A stretch of 64,000 nucleotides of DNA from Niebla homalea (Eukaryota > Ascomycota > Lecanoromycetes > Lecanorales > Ramalinaceae), in the NCBI GenBank assembly GCA_019925105.1, contig JAHGAU010000031.1, forward strand, positions 322,501 to 386,500, in the 5' to 3' direction. Positions 33,185 to 43,978 of the stretch are shown one piece after another. A program made the position numbers and the translations under genes. The notes under the pieces are model-generated. The model ran no database searches. It was given only the letters and a program-made list of their open reading frames with translations, and was not told the origin of the DNA. How positions within the stretch are numbered: the stretch's first letter is position 1; every line of letters starts with the position of its first letter.

Positions 33185-34231
33185 TCATGCTGTCGTCTTG
33201 TTGATGAAGTCAATAATGTACGAAAAATAGCCAGGCTCCCCGACAGACTCATTGTGAGTTCCATTCGGCAATTCACGCCAGGTGACAGACTTGCTTCGGC
33301 ATACAGAGCGGAGTAACTTCATGTGGGAAGGCCTGTTTCATCCTATTTAGCACAAGAACAAGCCAGTGAAGAGGAGAGGGTTTGGCTCACGGTATGATCT
33401 CGTCCTTGAGGCCGCTCAGGAAGAGGATTGGAACTTCAGTGATGCGGGGCAGGATCTCCTCAGTAGCCCATTTCTGGTGGCACAGAGGAGCGAGATATCG
33501 GGCAGGTGGAAAGGCACTACTGATCATCAGCTTGTCCAAAGCAGATCCCTCCATACATGGACTCACTGTGGGATGACCTTCTGCAAACTTGCAAATGTAT
33601 TCTCCAAAATCAATCCCTTGACATCCTTTGCCCTTTGATTCTTCGCGACAAGATCTGCAGCAACAGCCCCTCCAAGGCTCTGACCATATACCACAATATC
33701 GTTGCCCCTGGTATCGTTGTGCTGCCTCACGTAGTCGAGGGCGGTCTGAGCATCGATTTTCATACCAGCCTCGTCCGGGTCACCCGTGCTGAGCCCGTAT
33801 CCTCGATACTCGAGCATGAAGATGTAGCAGCCGGCATTCTCTTCAATGACCTTGCCAATAGGTATGCGATGACCGATGTTGCCTGCATTGCCGTGAAACA
33901 TCACAACAGTCACCTTCCTGGCGAGACCTCTGTTCGAGGGCCGAAGGAGGAAGGCCGAGAGGTGTTCGCCGTCTGGGGTGATGATGCGTAGATCTTCATA
34001 GTCGGAAACGCCAAATTGGTTCGGACGGGGGACGCCCTCTTCGGTGCGTGCGCCAGCTGGAAGGTATCGAGGGTAGATGATCTCACTGTGGCTCAGTCTC
34101 AGCAAATGAAGGGGGAGGCTTTGGGTTAGAATCACGGACTTCTGCTTCCAGTACAGAGCCCCGGTTGCCAAAGTCACAATGCCAGAGATTGCGAGCGCTG
34201 GGATACGCAGATACCCTAGTAGAGCGCTCAT
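33185..34231 (-). CDS. BEM46/ABHD13-type alpha/beta hydrolase
   Basis: Three exons: 34231-33567, 33519-33391 and 33332-33185, with introns 33520-33566 (GTGAGT..TCAG) and 33333-33390 (GTGAGC..ACAG). The protein is 313 aa. An N-terminal membrane anchor (about residues 8-25) is followed by the hydrolase fold: FHGNAGNIGHR (oxyanion HG), EYRGYGLSTG, then the nucleophile elbow GQSLGG. After splicing, PILFLSGLKDEIIP supplies the acid region and NGTHNES the catalytic His. Fungal BEM46 sits at the plasma membrane/ER and affects polarity and ascospore germination; substrates are unknown. Divergent from PRE3. Confidence 0.88.
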
Positions 34232-34679
34232 TTCGTAGCTAAGAGTTCTTCAAATTGATGACGGAGGTACAGGTGACGGTTGCTTCATGTTTTGCGGAGA
34301 CTGCAAGCTGCATTCCACTTAATAGTCGATATATAGAATTGTGACAAGAGCCCTATAGCAGAACTTCGCGACGCGGTCTCGGCGTGTGTCGTAGCTGAGA
34401 CATGATGATTGTCGCAGCATGACGATCTTGCCAAGCCTTGCAAGCCTCTCTTTCTCCCGGCCGAGGTAGAACTGGCCGGGGTAGAACTAGCCTGGGTCCG
34501 CGAAAAGCGCCTTTTGTTTGACGCAGTTGCCGCCAGATCTTTTTCTTGCGCGTTTCGAGCTGCCTTGAGCTTTTGGCATGATGCCAATGCAGTATTGTGC
34601 TCTTTGACCTACCGCCTTCGCCTCTTCTTCACATAAGCTCCTCCTTTGCCCTTTCATAGTATTGCAGGAATTTGTCAAG
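34232..34679. promoter_or_regulatory. Divergent promoter region, BEM46-like / PRE3
   Basis: 448 bp between start codons. A repeated GTAGAACTGGCCGGGGTAGAACTAGCC pair occurs at about 34465-34491. I found no yeast-type proteasome (PACE) element, and short frames here lack domains. Confidence 0.4.
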
Positions 34680-35613
34680 ATGGTCCGTCCATCAGGCATG
34701 CTCGGCGAAGGTACGTAGGTCCAAATGCAGCATTCGGGTCCAGCTGATCCCAGCCATACCAGATGGGATACACGTGGATATGAATCACCTAAAGACAGGA
34801 GAAGTAAAGTGAGCTCTCTCCAATTTCACATGCATCATTTCCTTAGCTAACACTCCTTCATAGCTTAGGAACCTCAATGTCCGCCCCCTTCACTTCCCTT
34901 CCCCAAAATCATGACTGCTCACACCTCCAAAAAGCATGGCCATAACTTTCCGCGACGGCGTCATCCTCGGCGCAGACTCTCGCACCACCACAGGCGCTTA
35001 CATAGCCAACCGAGTAACGGATAAGCTGACGCAGGTGCACGACACGATATGGTGCTGCCGGTCGGGCTCCGCAGCAGACACGCAGGCCGTCGCCGACATC
35101 GTGAGCTATCATTTGGGACTGTATGGGGTGATGCATGAGGAAGGGCCGACAACGCAGACGGCGGCGGGGCTGTTCCAGGAGCTGTGTTATGATAACAAGG
35201 ATCGGCTAAGGTATCAATTCAACCCAAGATCTCGCGACTGCCACTGCGAGGTGAGAAATCACAAATGACTGACAATGATGGGATGTAGCGCCGGCATGAT
35301 CATAGCAGGATACGACCAGAGGAACGGCGGGAACGTCTACAGCATACCTCTGGGCGGCTCATTACACAAGCAGCCATACGCGATTGGCGGTTCAGGTAGC
35401 ACATACATCTATGGATACTGTGATTCGTATTGGAAGGAAGGTATGAGCGAAGAGGATGGCATTGGTTTCGTGAAGGGAGCATTGAGGGAAGCCATTAAAT
35501 GGGATGGGAGTTCGGGCGGTGTCATCAGGTTGGTCGTTCTGACGAACAATGGAGCTGTTCGGCATTTGTACCTACCAGACCAAGGATATAAAGGTCCAGG
35601 CAAGGGAGCGTGA
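34680..35613 (+). CDS. PRE3: 20S proteasome subunit beta1 (PRE3/PSMB6, caspase-like)
   Basis: Five predicted exons: 34680-34710, 34763-34808, 34864-34878, 34935-35210 and 35289-35613, giving 230 aa. Catalytic beta subunit of the 20S core that cleaves after acidic residues. After removal of a 28-residue propeptide the chain starts at Thr29 (LGT|SIMAITF), the nucleophile; the invariant Asp (GADSRT), Lys (TDK) and the SGSA and GSGS loops follow, and the tail [11 protein letters not shown] matches. Exon 3 is only 15 nt and encodes the catalytic Thr. Its flanking intron 34879-34934 has a weak donor (GTCCGC) and acceptor (AAAAAG), so that junction is the least certain. Confidence 0.92.
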
Positions 35614-36638
35614 TATGAATTGATTCATGAGCTACACAAAATGTCCTTCGCCTCGCAGCTCTAAGCCACCCGTGATCCCTGATCGCTAAAGATACCATGC
35701 CACCTTGACTTGTCTCCTTAGGTTTCCATCTCCTTCTGTGTGACTATATCATTCGTTCTTGATGCGAGGAGACGTTGGGTGAGTCATTGGGACTTGACTC
35801 TCGTGGGAGCCGCGCTCATCCAGGAGACTCACATAAGCAGGCCTTCTGGGATATTCACCGAAGGAAAGATTGTGAAAAGAAACAGACAGACTGGGTGGGA
35901 AGAAGGGTAGAAGTTCAACGCGTTGGCACAATTTTGCGGGCTCTTGTTCTGGAAAGGGGTTGCTATCTGCATCATGAGATGGGAATATGTGAGTTCAGAG
36001 ATCTAGCAGGGCCATGAGCAGCGGATAGCACCATCAGATAGCACCATCAGATCTATGATCCAAGTTATTGAACATTTGTGAAGGCTGGCGAAGGCTGGCG
36101 GCAGCTGGCGGCAGCTGACGGCGCCAACAAGGGTTTTGGTCCGGAAATGGACCGCTGGACGTTTAGAGTAAGAAACTAAAATTGGAACGTGCTTCGAGTC
36201 TAATTTCGCTAGGTATAGATCTATATTATAAACGACGTCGCGCCTAGGTGCAAAGGGCAACGGCGTGTCATATATAGAACGACCAAAGTATACAACACAA
36301 TTCGCCGACTGAACATCAAGCGCAATAATAATACACCATCTCGTTCTCATCTTGACTGATCGTCGCCCGCGACGTCATCCGTCCCCTTCTTTCTCGCCTA
36401 ACCTACTCGTATCAATCTCTATTTTCTACTCGTAGTCAACTCTCATTGACGCTTCCCAAGGTAGAATCTTGTAGCAATGATCCCGCAGGTTAGTAGCTTC
36501 ACTCTCGTCCTTGACCTTTATCTTCCCTTACCTGCAGTACAATGCGTCTCCTCTCTCTCTATCTACAGCCTGAAATTCGGCAATGCTAAATACGAGGCCG
36601 TTTCTCCTGGTAGTCAATCAAACCTGCGCTTCTCCAAG
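35614..36638. other. Intergenic and probable 5' leader of the PHO80-like cyclin
   Basis: Starts with the PRE3 3' flank. A small tandem repeat (GAAGGCTGGC x2, GGCAGCTGGC x2) is at about 36080-36120. Pyrimidine-rich tracts at about 36360-36460 look like a promoter/transcription start. A likely leader intron, GTTAGT..CTGCAG, lies at 36489-36537; the upstream ATG at 36477 reads openly through it. Confidence 0.4.
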
Positions 36639-38095
36639 ATGAACATCACCGAAGCCTCAATTGTGGAACCTCCACATTCTCGCCCTGACCTACAACAATA
36701 CGTCCAGCATTCCAATACGCCGTCCACTTCCAGCAGTACGAGCGCCAGCACATCCTCCATAGCCCCTCAGGCTACCCCTCCTACCGCCGTTCCTCGAGCC
36801 CAAGAAGCTCCCCACATTCGTTTTCGAGGCGCCAGTACACCACAAAGACCTCAACATGATACAAGCCGAAGCCATGACCCAACTCCGCAATCTCACATCC
36901 ACGAGCAGCGTCGTCCCAACATCCCTCCGCCTTCGCCAAGGCTACAACCCACACATCCATCCACTCTCTCCTTGAACAGTTCCCTGACCAACTCACCAAG
37001 CCGCATAAAAGTCAGGGACCTGAGTCACATTCAGAGCTTTGCCAGCGAGGAGGTCCTGACAAGATCCCGCCATCCGTCCCGCCATTCGTTGAAGGGTAGG
37101 CTGGATAGCGGGCAGCAATATGAGATCAGTGCAATGCCCGTCACTGACATCATCGAGATGGTCGCTGGTCTCTTGACTAAGATCACCACCACCAACGATC
37201 GCCTACACAGACAAGTCCCCACGGCTGACGGGGCCCCACTGACGCAGCAAGCATCAAGCGTGCTGGCCTTTCATGGAAAGAACGTCCCCACTATCACTAT
37301 CGCCAGCTACTTGACCCGGATCCACAAATACTGCCCTACCACCTACGAAGTCTTCCTCAGCCTACTGGTCTACTTCGATCGCATGACCGAGATGGTCAAC
37401 AATGGCTCCCTCTCCAGCTTTCCCCCCATGGAATCACCAGTCGGGACTGGAGCCCCTCGGAACGCCAATTCGGACTCACATGATTCCACACACACCCTGA
37501 ATCAGGACTCGCTCATGACAACACCTCCTCCAACCTACGACTACCATGAGCTGTCAAGTACGAACCCACCCGCGATGAGGCCGAATGTATCGCAAGGGGA
37601 TGCTATGGACATTGCCCACTACTTCGTGGTCGACAGTTATAACATCCATCGTCTAGTGATGGCCGGTGTAACATGCGCCAGCAAGTTCTTCTCCGATGTC
37701 TTCTATACCAACTCTCGTTATGCGAAGGTGAGCCCTTGTTCCCCCTGTGCCTCTCGCGTTTCCCTTTTCATCTCACCTCCGTCTCTACATCCGAGGAAAT
37801 TGCGCAGGCTGCACACTCACTAACAAGCACTCCCTCCCTCCAGGTCGGCGGCCTCCCCCTCGTCGAGCTTAACCATCTCGAGCTCCAATTCCTCCTCCTC
37901 AACGACTTCCGCCTCTCCATACCGATAGAAGAATTGGAAGCCTACGGCACCATGCTGGTGGAATACTACGCCAGCGAGATCGTGAGCCAGCAGCAGCAGC
38001 AGACCCAATCTCCCACTCAACGTCAGGGTCCAGCACAGCAGACTGCCCTTCCGGCAGAGGGAATCTACATGCATCAGACGCCGACCCCGCCTTGA
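36639..38095 (+). CDS. PHO80/PREG-like cyclin (PHO85-type CDK partner)
   Basis: Two exons, 36639-37727 and 37844-38095 (intron 37728-37843, GTGAGC..CCAG), 446 aa. The start is chosen at MNITEASIV; an in-frame ATG at 36477 is upstream but runs across an intron-like stretch. Residues about 1-165 are Ser/Pro/Thr-rich and disordered. The cyclin box follows (DIIEMVAGLLTKI, FHGKNVPTITIASYLTRI, EVFLSLLVYFDRM, SYNIHRLVMAGVTCASKFFSDVFYTN, VGGLPLVELNHLELQFLLLNDFRL), typical of PHO80-family cyclins that control phosphate signalling with PHO85. An insertion (about 275-330) splits the box, as in filamentous fungi. A Gln run lies near the C-terminus. Confidence 0.88.
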
Positions 38096-38849
38096 AGAAA
38101 GAAAGAAGAGACTTCGAACTCGTGAAAAAGAGCCTGGTGCATGAAATGGGCACGTGGATGGGCTTTTCATGCCGGTCTGAAGCTCACGTGAATCGGCTCT
38201 TACTGGGCTACTTACTGGTTTGCGTCAAAAGGATGTGGGGAGGGAGGTTTGCCATGAGCAATTTCGGAGCATACACTGCCTTTTTCATCATACCCTTCCT
38301 TTTCGAGCGTTGATGAGAACAATGACGGGGCTTTTTTCTTTCTTCTTATGTTTGCTAGAGAGTCGTCTCCACAAGGAGACCCTGCACGCAGAATGAGGTC
38401 GGGAATGTGGAAGAGGGGAGGGCGGGAATTAACTCATCGGTTGAACATACGCATTTGCCTGCGAGCGGATAATGGATAATCTGGAGCGAGCGTTTCATTT
38501 CCGTAGAGCATGATGGCTGCATGAAAGCCCAACCTTTGACTTGCTGCGTGTGTGACTTGAGGGGCGAGTGCATCGATCAGGGAGAGAAGGGGGGGTTTGC
38601 ATTCGTTGAAGTTGGGGGCCAGCCATTTTGACGAGATTCCTAATGAAGTATACAAACACACAAACACTTATTTATTGAATTATGAAGCATACATGCCCCA
38701 ATTGATGATGATTTAACCTACCTATTATCCTCTATGATTGATCTCTAATCCCAACACTTGGCATGATGCGTACAAGCTTTCTTATTCAGTGGCTACACCG
38801 AACGACCCTCTGAGCCATCCCATCTGAAAAATGCATCCTCCCCATCAAA
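38096..38849. other. Intergenic between convergent PHO80-like and HEL2 genes
   Basis: Contains both 3' flanks. Short frames overlap one another and carry no domains. No gene called. Confidence 0.45.
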
Positions 38850-41420
38850 TCATCCAAACTTATACAACATCTGCTTCTTCCCCTGCTGCTTCCCCTTCTT
38901 CTTCCCCCCAGCCGTGCCCTTTCCTGCAGCATCCACAGCCTCGTTCCCATCGCCGTCCCAAGACACCTGTGCATCATGACCCCATCCGTCACTCCCACCA
39001 CCAGCACCACCACCAGCAGATGGAGGAGCCCACGGATTACCCACAAGCGGGGTATTCCTCCCGCTCTCGTCCCACCGGACCGTCCCCTTTGTCTTGCCTG
39101 CCATCAGGGTATTCGGTTTCTTTGCGGAGGGGAGGGCGGGGAACATATCCGTTGCGCCTGCATCCGCCTGTCTATGTGCCCCACCAATCGCTCGAGCAGG
39201 CGCTGGTGAGGCTCGTGCCGATGACGCCGACGAAGAAGCGCCGGTGACCCAAGGGGTGGTGGTACCGACCCTGGCTATGGATCCGGTGTTGGAGATGGCC
39301 GGGAAGGGGTTCGCTGCTGATGCTGCCGCATTGCCGGAGGAAGAAGAGGAATTGCCCCAACTTCCTTGCTTACTCACGGCAGAACGACTGGATTGAGCGG
39401 TCGAGCTCTTCAATTTGAGGACGCGATGGCCACCGCCGACACTCCCTGCACTCGCTGAGGAGGTGCCGGCGGGTAGGGAAGGATAGTCTTCATTGATGGC
39501 ACGCCAATCATTCCAGACCTTGAGGAGACCTTGACGTTTCGCTTCGTTTTCGTAGATGTCTGCGAGCTCCTTGATGAGTTTGCCGAGGTCGGTGGAGGAG
39601 CAGTCGAAGAGGGTGAAGAAGCGGTCGAGTAGCTGTTGGGCGGTGAGGGATGAAGTGCGGTAGGCTGAGACGGAGTCACGAAAAGTGGAGGATTTGGGGG
39701 AGTCGTTGTGCAGGAGGGTGGAGGCGCGGTCGATGATGGCCGTGTGTTGGAGTTGGCGGGCTTGTTGTTGAGGTGTTTGATTCGGTGGGGGTGCTGAACC
39801 AGCATTTGAGGGGGAGGTTGAAGATGGATTGAGGTTGAGGTGGTCTATGGCAGGGAATGATGGGTTGGGTGAGGTCGAGTTGCGTGCAGCGGTGGTTGTC
39901 TCTGGTCGCGAGGAAGAGGTGGGTCCGGCGGCGTAGGCATCGGTTGATGTCAATTGTCCTCCAAACGTCCTCGCGGTGGCAGACTGGGTGTTTTGGATGA
40001 GCTGCTGTCTATGATATGCAAGCTCATCCCTTCGCATAGGCTGAGCGGCAGATGGAGGCAAGGCTTCCGTGTTGGGATCACGTCCTCGGCCTCGGCCTCT
40101 CCCTTCCCTTTCTCCTCTGCCTCTTTCCCTTTCCTCTCTACCTCTTCGCGGTTCCTGGTGAGGTGCACGGTAATCAAAAGCTGAGATATCAACTCTCCTG
40201 GCATCCCTCCTGGCATCCTTGGTCAGACCGTTCGGATGAACTTCGAGTTGATGTGCCTTCAGATCCATCTCGGACTCAAAGACGACGAACTTCTTCTCCA
40301 AACATTCTTGATCTGCGCACATGAAATGATCACTCCGGAAGTGTTGCTCCAAAGAATTGTAGTCGACGTAATACTGCTGCTTACTGCCGCCATTCCTCCG
40401 ATCGCAGATGTGACATCTCTCATGTTTGTCTCGACAGTGGACGTACAATTCATCGTCCCCATAGAATCTCTGTCGGCAGAAGCCGCATTCCGGATGCCCC
40501 TTGAAGCCGCTCTGGTCGACCGCACCAGGGTGATCGTCTCCAAACTTCTCATGCTTCCGTAGCTCTTGAGGCGTGAATAGCTCATGCTCATGTGTAAAGA
40601 CCTTCTTGTTTCTTGTGCATAGGTCGCAAAGGACCTTGTGATGAACAGACTTGACATGTCGATGTAGGTCCGGCCAGCCCCAGCAGGCAACATCACAGTC
40701 GTGGTCTGGGCAATTGTATCGGAGGAGCAGGAGAGTATCGGCGTGTATGTCCTTTTGAGTGTATTTGATGCCTAGAGTTTCATCACTTTGTTCATAATCA
40801 TGGTCGGTAAAGTCTTCATATCGTGTGGTGGCGTTGTCGGTGAAGACAACATATTTCGCTTCTGTCTGGAGAGAGGTCAGGATTTGGATCATGTAATGAG
40901 GGACACTGATAAGACCCACCCGACAATGTGCACAAGCCCTGGTCTTGTACAAGGCTCTCAACCTCAATGCACAGATATGACAGGTCCGGTGGTTGCACGG
41001 AGCAATTGAATTGTGCACAACAGGCGATGCACAAATGAAGCAGACGTCGGCTTCAATGTCATCGTCACCTGCTTGTGCCTTTCCCTTGTTCAACTCCTCG
41101 CTGTCGCCTACAGTGAGTGCGGCGTCTCTGGTCAAGCGATGACCAGAGACGCCGCCACCTCCAAGATCGTCCGCAGGTGGTCGAGGGGGAGCTGGACGTG
41201 GGGGTAAGGGAGACTGCTGATGTTGGCTGTTGCGTTGTGGAGCCTCGTGAGGCCGTGTGCCATGACCTCCGCGTCCCCGACCTCCACCACGAGAGGTGAA
41301 TGGGATTTGGGCCCCCCTTGCGCCACGTCTGCTCCCTCTACCTAGATTAGCAGTGTTCTGCTGAGCAGCCGGTGGAGCCGTAGGGGGGTTCGGTGCAATG
41401 GTTGAAGCTGCGGAAGCCAT
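38850..41420 (-). CDS. HEL2: HEL2/ZNF598 E3 ubiquitin ligase (collided-ribosome sensor)
   Basis: Two exons, 41420-40920 and 40865-38850, about 838 aa; start MASAAST chosen over a leader-like extension to 41603. HEL2 ubiquitinates small-subunit proteins of stalled, collided ribosomes and starts ribosome quality control. Gly/Arg-rich N-terminus, RING finger at about 127-168 (CFIC...CNHRTCHICALRLR...CAHC), then several C2H2-type fingers (C.DHDCDVACWGWPDLHRHVKS, CDLCTR, HPECGFC, HCRDKHERCHIC) and the ARRVDISAFDYR segment. The C-terminus ends KKQMLYKFG, similar to HEL2. The 54-bp intron (40866-40919, GTGGGT..CCAG) keeps frame and lacks stops; splicing restores AHCRTEAKYVVFTDN. Confidence 0.92.
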   Translation of the reverse strand: MASAASTIAPNPPTAPPAAQQNTANLGRGSRRGARGAQIPFTSRGGGRGRGGHGTRPHEAPQRNSQHQQSPLPPRPAPPRPPADDLGGGGVSGHRLTRDAALTVGDSEELNKGKAQAGDDDIEADVCFICASPVVHNSIAPCNHRTCHICALRLRALYKTRACAHCRVGLISVPHYMIQILTSLQTEAKYVVFTDNATTRYEDFTDHDYEQSDETLGIKYTQKDIHADTLLLLRYNCPDHDCDVACWGWPDLHRHVKSVHHKVLCDLCTRNKKVFTHEHELFTPQELRKHEKFGDDHPGAVDQSGFKGHPECGFCRQRFYGDDELYVHCRDKHERCHICDRRNGGSKQQYYVDYNSLEQHFRSDHFMCADQECLEKKFVVFESEMDLKAHQLEVHPNGLTKDARRDARRVDISAFDYRAPHQEPRRGREERERGRGEREGRGRGRGRDPNTEALPPSAAQPMRRDELAYHRQQLIQNTQSATARTFGGQLTSTDAYAAGPTSSSRPETTTAARNSTSPNPSFPAIDHLNLNPSSTSPSNAGSAPPPNQTPQQQARQLQHTAIIDRASTLLHNDSPKSSTFRDSVSAYRTSSLTAQQLLDRFFTLFDCSSTDLGKLIKELADIYENEAKRQGLLKVWNDWRAINEDYPSLPAGTSSASAGSVGGGHRVLKLKSSTAQSSRSAVSKQGSWGNSSSSSGNAAASAANPFPAISNTGSIARVGTTTPWVTGASSSASSARASPAPARAIGGAHRQADAGATDMFPALPSAKKPNTLMAGKTKGTVRWDESGRNTPLVGNPWAPPSAGGGAGGGSDGWGHDAQVSWDGDGNEAVDAAGKGTAGGKKKGKQQGKKQMLYKFG

Positions 41421-42154
41421 TGTTGCCGGAAAGAGGGGAGCGGCTGAGATGGGTTTGAAGACTCTCGCAAGTAGAGAACTTTGAGAGAAATTGAGCACTG
41501 TAGTTTGGGGCTGCTCTTTTCCGATTGGTGTATCTTGTTGTTGTTTCTGGTGGAACAGGACGAATTGAAGGCGTACGAAGTAGATGATTAGGGCAAAAGG
41601 CAATTTGGGGATGATGGAGTGCCAAGACGAGGCTGTGACTTCTTATCGATTCCCCTACCTTGTAAAGATATAGATTACTTTTTAGCACACAATACACAAC
41701 TCGAGCAGCGTGATAAATTTGATTGACATAATTCAAGGTATTAGATATTGATGCGAGATTGTCCAAACAGTGTTTAGAATATCGTTGCTGACAAATCCAA
41801 CATTGCGACCATTCTACTCTGTACCACAGCCCTTGAACAACCATCGAATGTGCATGTGCCACGACGAATCCATTGAAAGCACTTTGATCCAAGCTTGACG
41901 CTTCCCAGCATGTAGGCCTCCCTCAAGTAAAGCAGTATGATTATGATCGCAAACAAATCACAGAACCCATGATGTACTTTTGGTTCCGAACAAGACGCCA
42001 GACGATGTAGATCATGGATCATTTCCCAACTCCATCGCTGTAGGAATTCAGTCAGTGGTCTGTCTACCTTTTCTCTCTTTGATAATGACTTGCGATAACT
42101 TGCGATACACGGCCGATGACGCTGTTGGTCACTGTACTGTTATTCAACACAATC
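41421..42154. promoter_or_regulatory. HEL2 upstream region and SWIB-gene 3' flank
   Basis: The HEL2 promoter and leader occupy the left part; the 3' untranslated region of the SWIB gene lies at the right. A minus-strand open frame here (41347-41892) has no domain and is not supported. Confidence 0.4.
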
Positions 42155-43222
42155 TCACTCGTCTGGGGCGTATAGATTTTGGTTGAGGATTTTGTTCATG
42201 GTGAACATATGGACCTTGTCTTGCTTGAAGACGGCCCGTAAGCCGTCATCACAGAGGATCCAGCGTTTGTCCTTTTGGTCTTGCAACCCGTGTTCCCGGA
42301 CGTATGCCCATATCTTCTTGACCGTTTGGGGTCGTGACAGCTGCCATTATGAGTGACTGACAGCCCGTAGTACTCTCAGGGGCAACTCACCTTGACTTCA
42401 TTGTTCAATAGCTGAGATAGTGGAGCCGACAGCACGAGCTCTTTCTGATGTGCGTTAGTCATTGTTACGGGCATTCGGGGGGGAGGGCAAGTTGAATCAC
42501 ATGAAAGCCGGTATTACGATTGACCTTCTTCTCCTTGACGTCTGACCCAGACGCTTCCATCTCGCTATCATCTTCAGCCTTTACCCTGCCCGCGCTCTTC
42601 TTCTTTGGGGTTTTCTTCTTGACGGGCTTCGAGCTTTTGGCCCCACCCCCCCTTGTAGATCGCATGCGGCTATTCTCCATGGCTTGTAGTTTGGCAGCAT
42701 AAGCGGCGTCGCTATCTTGCTCCACCTTCCGCTTTTTCTTTGGCTTAGGGGAGTCCATCACAGTGGACAACTCCTCCTCGTCGTAATCCTGCTGCTGCCT
42801 TTTGGTGACCGCAGGCGAGTCGGAGTTGGGGTTTTCAGACAGTGCAGGGGAGCCTTCTGGACTGGAAGGCACATGGCCGTTGGTCTGAGGGGGCTCTTCT
42901 GCTGTCTGCAACTCCGCCATAGATTTGTCAAAGCGGGCCATGATGAGTTCCTTGATGGCATCCTGAAAAGCGGTCAGTCATTGGGTCCCTCCATCATGGT
43001 GAAATCTGTCAGAACCTTTTGAGGTGTAATGTCATGGTCGACAGCAGCCTGAAGACCTTTGCGGATGCGCTTCTCTGAGATGGTATTAAGGTCACTGACT
43101 TCGAGAATGCCGTCAATTATGGGTAGATAAGTCGCCTTCTGGGATTCCGAGACTGTTTGTTACATTATTAGCAAAACCGGATTCTCTGAAATTATTTAGC
43201 TACCTCTAGACTTACGAGACAT
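42155..43222 (-). CDS. SWIB/MDM2-domain chromatin protein (UAF30-like)
   Basis: Five predicted exons: 43222-43216, 43152-43016, 42962-42501, 42444-42391 and 42340-42155, all with GT-AG introns of 50-63 bp, giving 281 aa. The N-terminal DEK-C-like helices (about 1-60: YLPIIDGILEVSDLNTISEKRIRKGLQ) precede an acidic/basic low-complexity linker with nuclear-localisation clusters (PKPKKKRKV, KKKTPKKK). The C-terminal SWIB domain is at about 203-281: LSAPLSQLLNN, RPQTVKKIWAYVREHGLQD and DDGLRAVF. Yeast relatives UAF30 and TRI1 act in rDNA transcription or chromatin. The first exon is only 7 nt. Divergent from eIF3b. Confidence 0.88.
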
Positions 43223-43978
43223 ATTGCAAAGGTCTGTATTAGCTAAAGAATGGTCCCTTGAAACGGAAAATATTCAACCCTGGATTTTCGCACGCTCCAA
43301 AATCCAAGGCCTGTGCAGAAGCAAGCTAGTTCTAAGTGCTTCCCAGGCAAAAGAAACCCCTTGAAGCAATGGACTATCTGGGTTCCATTGCGTGATCAAA
43401 AAGACAGCATCTAGCGGTCTGGCAGTCTAATAAGGGTGCATGAAACGAGACTGGAAGAATTGATACTGCGAGAATCTGGGGTAATGTGAATTCTAGATCA
43501 ATGTGGAGTCTCCACTGCAGGTTAGAGAACTACTACGGAGTAGGCAGATGCTGAATCTGATAGCTCCGCAACCAAATATGTGACAAGCTGAGATTCAGGA
43601 GATCGAAGAATATTAGAACATGAAGAACATGTGGCTGGTCGGGGATCCAATTGATGTTTTGCAGTTGTCATTTGATCCTTTGGGGGAAGTTTTAGGTTGC
43701 TGATGCGCATCACGCTCATTCGTCCTTCTGCTTCATTGGCTTGCATGATGACAAGCGTCATCGGCTTCGGGGAAGAGATTCGGGTGCGGTTCTAGCCGCA
43801 GATGCCACAGATGTGGATGGGGGGGGCGAGGGGGGCTAGACTGCTTTTGGGCGCATGTCAAGAAATGTCAAATGACCCACAAAAGCCATATTCCATACAT
43901 TTCCCTTATCATTCCCATATCATCTGATCGACACTTATTCCCAACTCGCAGACATTATTTCCAGTATCTTCTTTCAGT
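43223..43978. promoter_or_regulatory. Divergent promoter region, SWIB gene / eIF3b
   Basis: 756 bp between start codons with no supported gene. A run of G near 43820 and pyrimidine-rich DNA at 43890-43975 precede the eIF3b start. Confidence 0.4.

Noticed and set aside
36477..36638. Upstream ATG extension of the PHO80-like cyclin
   Set aside because: The extension reads through an intron-like GTTAGT..CTGCAG stretch and has no conserved residues; the start at 36639 is preferred.
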